Source: Carpediemonas membranifera
Lineage: Eukaryota; Fornicata
DNA length: 64,000 nt
Reading direction: 5' to 3'
Assembly (NCBI GenBank): GCA_019828565.1
Contig: JAHDYR010000033.1
Span: 1-64,000, forward strand
Each line of letters opens with the position of its first letter. Position 1 is the first letter of the stretch. Under the pieces are notes generated by a model. That model made no database searches. It had not been told where the DNA came from and saw only the letters and a list, made by a program, of their open reading frames with translations. Both the position numbers and the translations under genes were made by a program. Below, one piece after another: positions 61,466-64,000 of this stretch.

Positions 61466-61665
61466 GAGAGTATGTTATTATGTGCTGACTGAACTATCGG
61501 GTTCAGCATCACTGCCACGCTGTCAGACAGGCAGCGTGGTGTCCGGCCGCGCGTTACAAGCACGGCCCTTGTCGGAATAAAGTTGACTACGAGGCATGAT
61601 TGGTGTTATCAGGGCTCTCATAACTCATGTATCGGCACGACCATCGTTGACACAAACTCGGCCAA

Positions 61666-62225
61666 ATGCTCTCCTCTTTCACTGCTCATTCCACCACTAA
61701 CTCGTTCGCAACCGTCGCTCTTGAGTCTTTCAAGCGCTTTTCCTCCGGCATGTCGCCCGCGGAGGCTTTCGCAAGCACCGGCGTGAATGAGATGTCCAAG
61801 CTGACCAAGTTCTGGACTGTACAGGGTATGTAGTCCTAATAGCTCTTACCAAGACAAGCACACAACGCGTCGTTTCCCCGACAACCCGATTCTTTCCACC
61901 CCTTCTCTTATCGGCATGATGGAGCTCACATGCGAGGCACAAACCGACCACAAGCTTCCAGGAGGCTTCGCCACTGTCGGATTCAAGTTTGACCCCATGC
62001 TTCACCTCGGCCCCGCAAAGCCTGGCGACGAGGTCCGCATCGAGGCCGTGCTGTCCAAGATTGACGGCCGCAAGCTCGTGTTTGTCCCACTTGTGCGATA
62101 TACCGTTTATATAGCTACGAAGTCGAGGCCAAGGTCGACAACCGCGTCATTGGCACTTGTATGTACCCGACCCTTCGATCCCAGCTCACCCAGGCAAGCA
62201 CACCAGAGTTGTCGTCGGCAAGTGA
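61666..62225 (+). CDS. Hotdog-fold acyl-CoA thioesterase (FlK-like), three introns
   Basis: Exons 61666-61825, 61854-62079, 62115-62158 and 62194-62225 give about 153 residues. The N-terminal 50 residues (SFATVALESFKRFSSGMSPA) may be a targeting or helical extension. The hotdog domain runs from FPDNPILSTPSLIGMMELTC through GGFATVGFKFDPMLHLGPAK and GDEVRIEAVLSKIDGRKLVY to IGTCKHTRVVVGK. The TPSLIGMME helix and the ATVG...HL...GDEV pattern match FlK-like thioesterases, in which the Glu of the helix and nearby Thr/His act in catalysis. Substrate unknown. Three introns in 460 coding bases make it the most intron-dense gene here. Confidence 0.8.
61826..61853 (+). other. 28-bp intron 1 of the thioesterase gene
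   Basis: GTATGT to CTTACCAAG. Splicing gives WTVQ-DKHTTRRFPDNP in frame. Confidence 0.85.
62080..62114 (+). other. 35-bp intron 2 of the thioesterase gene
   Basis: GTTTGT to TTTATATAG. Splicing gives GRKLV-YEVEAKVDN; the acceptor lacks the AC seen in the others, but no other GT-AG pair keeps the frame as well. Confidence 0.65.
62159..62193 (+). other. 35-bp intron 3 of the thioesterase gene
   Basis: GTATGT to CTCACCCAG. Splicing gives IGT-CKHTRVVVGK and the natural stop at 62225. Confidence 0.85.
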
Positions 62226-62491
62226 ACGATTATGTGATAAATATGAACTAGCTAACTGAGAGCGTCACTTTCTGCTGACTAGTTGACTGAGCTCAAACGT
62301 TTGTCCTATTTCAACTTGGGCATATTGGAAAACGTTGGGTCGCGCCATTTAAAAATCAAATGAGTATGAATGAGGGTCATCTGAGCACGTATGCTGTGTT
62401 GCGTGACTCTGGGAATTCTTTTCAGAGTTAAAGCCATTTTTGTAAGCACAATGAGAAAACCCCATCCTTTTCGTGTTGTTAGACGACGATT

Positions 62492-62956
62492 ATGGCTCTG
62501 GTGCGTGAAGAGAACTCGTTCAACCACATCCTCCGTGTCATGAACACCAACCTCAACGGTAAGGAGAACATTGAGGTCGCTCTCACTGCTATCCGTGGTG
62601 TTGGCCGCCGTTTTGCTAACGTCGTCCTCAAGATCGCCGACATTGACACCACTATCCGCGCTGGTGAGATCAGCAACGAGCAGATGGATCGCATCGTCGA
62701 GATCATGCAGAACCCCGAGCAGTTCAAGATCCCCGCCTGGATGCTCAACCGTCAGAAGGACTACGACACTGGCGTCAATATGCACAACCTTGCTGGCTCC
62801 ATCGACTCCACCCTCCGTAACGACATCGAGCGCATGCGTAAGGTCCGCTGCAACCGTGGTCTCCGCCACTCCTGGGGCTGCAAGGTCCGTGGCCAGAAGA
62901 CCAAGAGCACTGGTCGCTTTGGCCGTACCGTTGGTGTTGCCACCAAGAAGAAGTAA
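62492..62956 (+). CDS. RPS18: Small-subunit ribosomal protein uS13 (S18)
   Basis: A 154-residue match to cytosolic uS13/S18: FNHILRVMNTNLNGKENIEV, AIRGVGRRFANVVLKIADID, QMDRIVEIMQNPEQFKIPAW, then LRNDIERMRKVRCNRGLRHS and the basic tail GRTVGVATKKK. It lies in the 40S head and contacts the subunit interface and P-site tRNA. The frame is uninterrupted, length equals the family, and the start ATG at 62492 is the first. Expected to be highly expressed, consistent with its C/G-ending codons. Confidence 0.97.
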   Translation: MALVREENSFNHILRVMNTNLNGKENIEVALTAIRGVGRRFANVVLKIADIDTTIRAGEISNEQMDRIVEIMQNPEQFKIPAWMLNRQKDYDTGVNMHNLAGSIDSTLRNDIERMRKVRCNRGLRHSWGCKVRGQKTKSTGRFGRTVGVATKKK

Positions 62957-63389
62957 ATTCGACGGTTGCCGTAGCGCTATGGGGCATAGATCTGGGTGAA
63001 GTGGTGCACTCTTTCATAATGACCATGGTGGTAGGCCAGGACCATGATCGAACAGCCAGGGGGCATGGGACATTTAACCGTCGATAATACCTTGTTTGCA
63101 AGCCCTCTCCGATGGTCAAAAAACGCTGGTCTGTTCCAAAAATCGCGCCCAGCCAAGTGCTAGCAGCTCGTATGAGTCTCCTGGTGAGATTTAGACCCAC
63201 ACCACCGTGCGAACTGAACTGCGGGAACCACGGCATGCAACATTATAACGAGATAGACTCGGCATTGGTGAGGCAGACGCAAATTCGAGCAGTGATGGAT
63301 GTTTAGGCTGTCAATCGAGACTAGATCGGAAGCGTATCTGCGGTCTGCCGAGATTTCGCCTCGCGTTGACCAGCGAGGAGACAAAGCAA
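62957..63389. other. Intergenic region
   Basis: About 430 bp; no gene supported. Confidence 0.5.
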
Positions 63390-64000
63390 ATGCCCGCATC
63401 CTTCTCTGACGATTTGGCGCAGAAATTGGGCCAATTTGCGGCCGGTGTTGTGTCCGGGGCGCTGAGTAGCGTTGTGACTGCCCCAATCACGATCCTGCAA
63501 GCTCGCGTGTCAGTAGGCGAAGAAACTGTTCGCTCTCCTGCGGACTTCGTCAAGAAGGCCGCTTCTATCGTGCAGGAAGAAGGACTTGGGAAGCTCTACG
63601 AAGGCTGTGGCCCCCAGGTGCTTGGCTCCGCGCTCTCCTGGGGCCTATTCCACCCGATTGTCTCGTACACGAAGAACGCCTTCCGGACGATGGAACGCAC
63701 CCTGTACAACGACCCCAGCCGCCCCCTCTCGCACTACAGTCGCTTTCTCGCCACGTGCATCGCCGGCGCCGCCACGAACACCCTCATGAACCCCGTCTTG
63801 CTCGTCCGCACCCGCCTCCAGATCCAGCGCAGACACCACAAGGGCGCATACACCAGTTCCGTGGACTGCTTCCGCCGTGTGGTGCGGGAGGAGGGCCCGC
63901 TCGCCCTGTTCCGCGGCCTGACGATGTACCAGCTCGCCTCTCTCGGCCCCGCGTTTAGATACACCATGTACGACGCCGGGATCGAGCGGCTGGTGAGAGA
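63390..64000 (+). CDS. Mitochondrial carrier family (SLC25) protein, 3' end outside window
   Basis: From ATG 63390 (MPASFSDDLAQKLGQFAAGV) about 203 codons are visible, covering two of the three repeats expected. Helix-1 signature is VTAPITILQARVS, a PxxxxxxR variant of the PxDxxKxR motif with the Asp replaced; the second is LMNPVLLVRTRLQIQ, again without Asp. The tails are GLGKLYEGCGPQVLG and EEGPLALFRGLTMYQL, the typical G-x-x-x-L/F-Y/F-R/E-G blocks after each repeat. Such carriers move metabolites across the inner membrane of mitochondria or related organelles, and a few serve peroxisomes. Missing acidic residues in both salt-bridge motifs suggest an unusual substrate. The third repeat is off the window. 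Confidence 0.85.
   Translation, partial: MPASFSDDLAQKLGQFAAGVVSGALSSVVTAPITILQARVSVGEETVRSPADFVKKAASIVQEEGLGKLYEGCGPQVLGSALSWGLFHPIVSYTKNAFRTMERTLYNDPSRPLSHYSRFLATCIAGAATNTLMNPVLLVRTRLQIQRRHHKGAYTSSVDCFRRVVREEGPLALFRGLTMYQLASLGPAFRYTMYDAGIERLVR

Overview
The window is eukaryotic nuclear DNA from a microbial, probably flagellated, protist. Host genes use the standard code with TGA as a stop, are packed a few hundred bases apart, and carry very short spliceosomal introns (many of 28-35 bp) with a GT-N-N-GT donor and an acceptor that often reads like a branch motif fused to YAG. That intron style recalls metamonads such as Giardia, Trichomonas and Carpediemonas-like organisms, but the species assignment is only a guess.

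The left two thirds (1-40277) are a nest of transposable elements. A truncated, frameshifted LINE on the minus strand (1-2293) is followed by a retropepsin relic. From about 3712 the 3' half of a DNA topoisomerase I gene begins. It is cut into three pieces (3712-3916, 13497-13687, 40282-40839) by two Ty3/gypsy chromodomain retrotransposons, A and C. A (3917-13491) contains element B (8355-13345). C (13688-40277) contains element D on the minus strand (17969-39731). D contains a TIR element, E (22534-38251). Inside E lies a block of minisatellites, hairpins and 414-bp direct repeats around a gene pair (an unrecognised acidic protein and an OTU-like protease). The unrecognised gene is itself split by a TIR DNA transposon, F (28303-32573), that encodes a candidate transposase. 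Removing each of A, B, C, D, E and F with one copy of its target duplication restores the interrupted reading frame, which fixes the boundaries to the base.

All four LTR elements have very short LTRs (78, 108, 129 and 125 bp), each identical between its two copies. Where a tRNA primer-binding site is expected, each has instead a different perfect 10-bp palindrome: TTGATATCAA, GTGAATTCAC, GTATTAATAC, ATACTAGTAT. I consider this the most novel signal in the window.

The right third (40282-64000) is an ordinary host region. In order it holds: the TOP1 C-terminus; an exocyst Sec3-like protein; a BLOC-1 subunit 1-like protein; an unknown protein; an SPFH/band-7 protein; snRNP SmF; a type I membrane protein with PSI-like repeats; a duplicated eIF2-alpha-kinase-like kinase domain; a ubiquitin-specific protease (minus strand); two unrecognised low-complexity proteins; an EF-hand protein; the parental kinase gene; a membrane-anchored cyclic nucleotide phosphodiesterase; a FlK-like hotdog thioesterase; ribosomal protein uS13; and a mitochondrial carrier protein cut by the window edge. 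A 2.09-kb segment (48524-50612 and 56969-59056) is duplicated almost perfectly and creates the second kinase.
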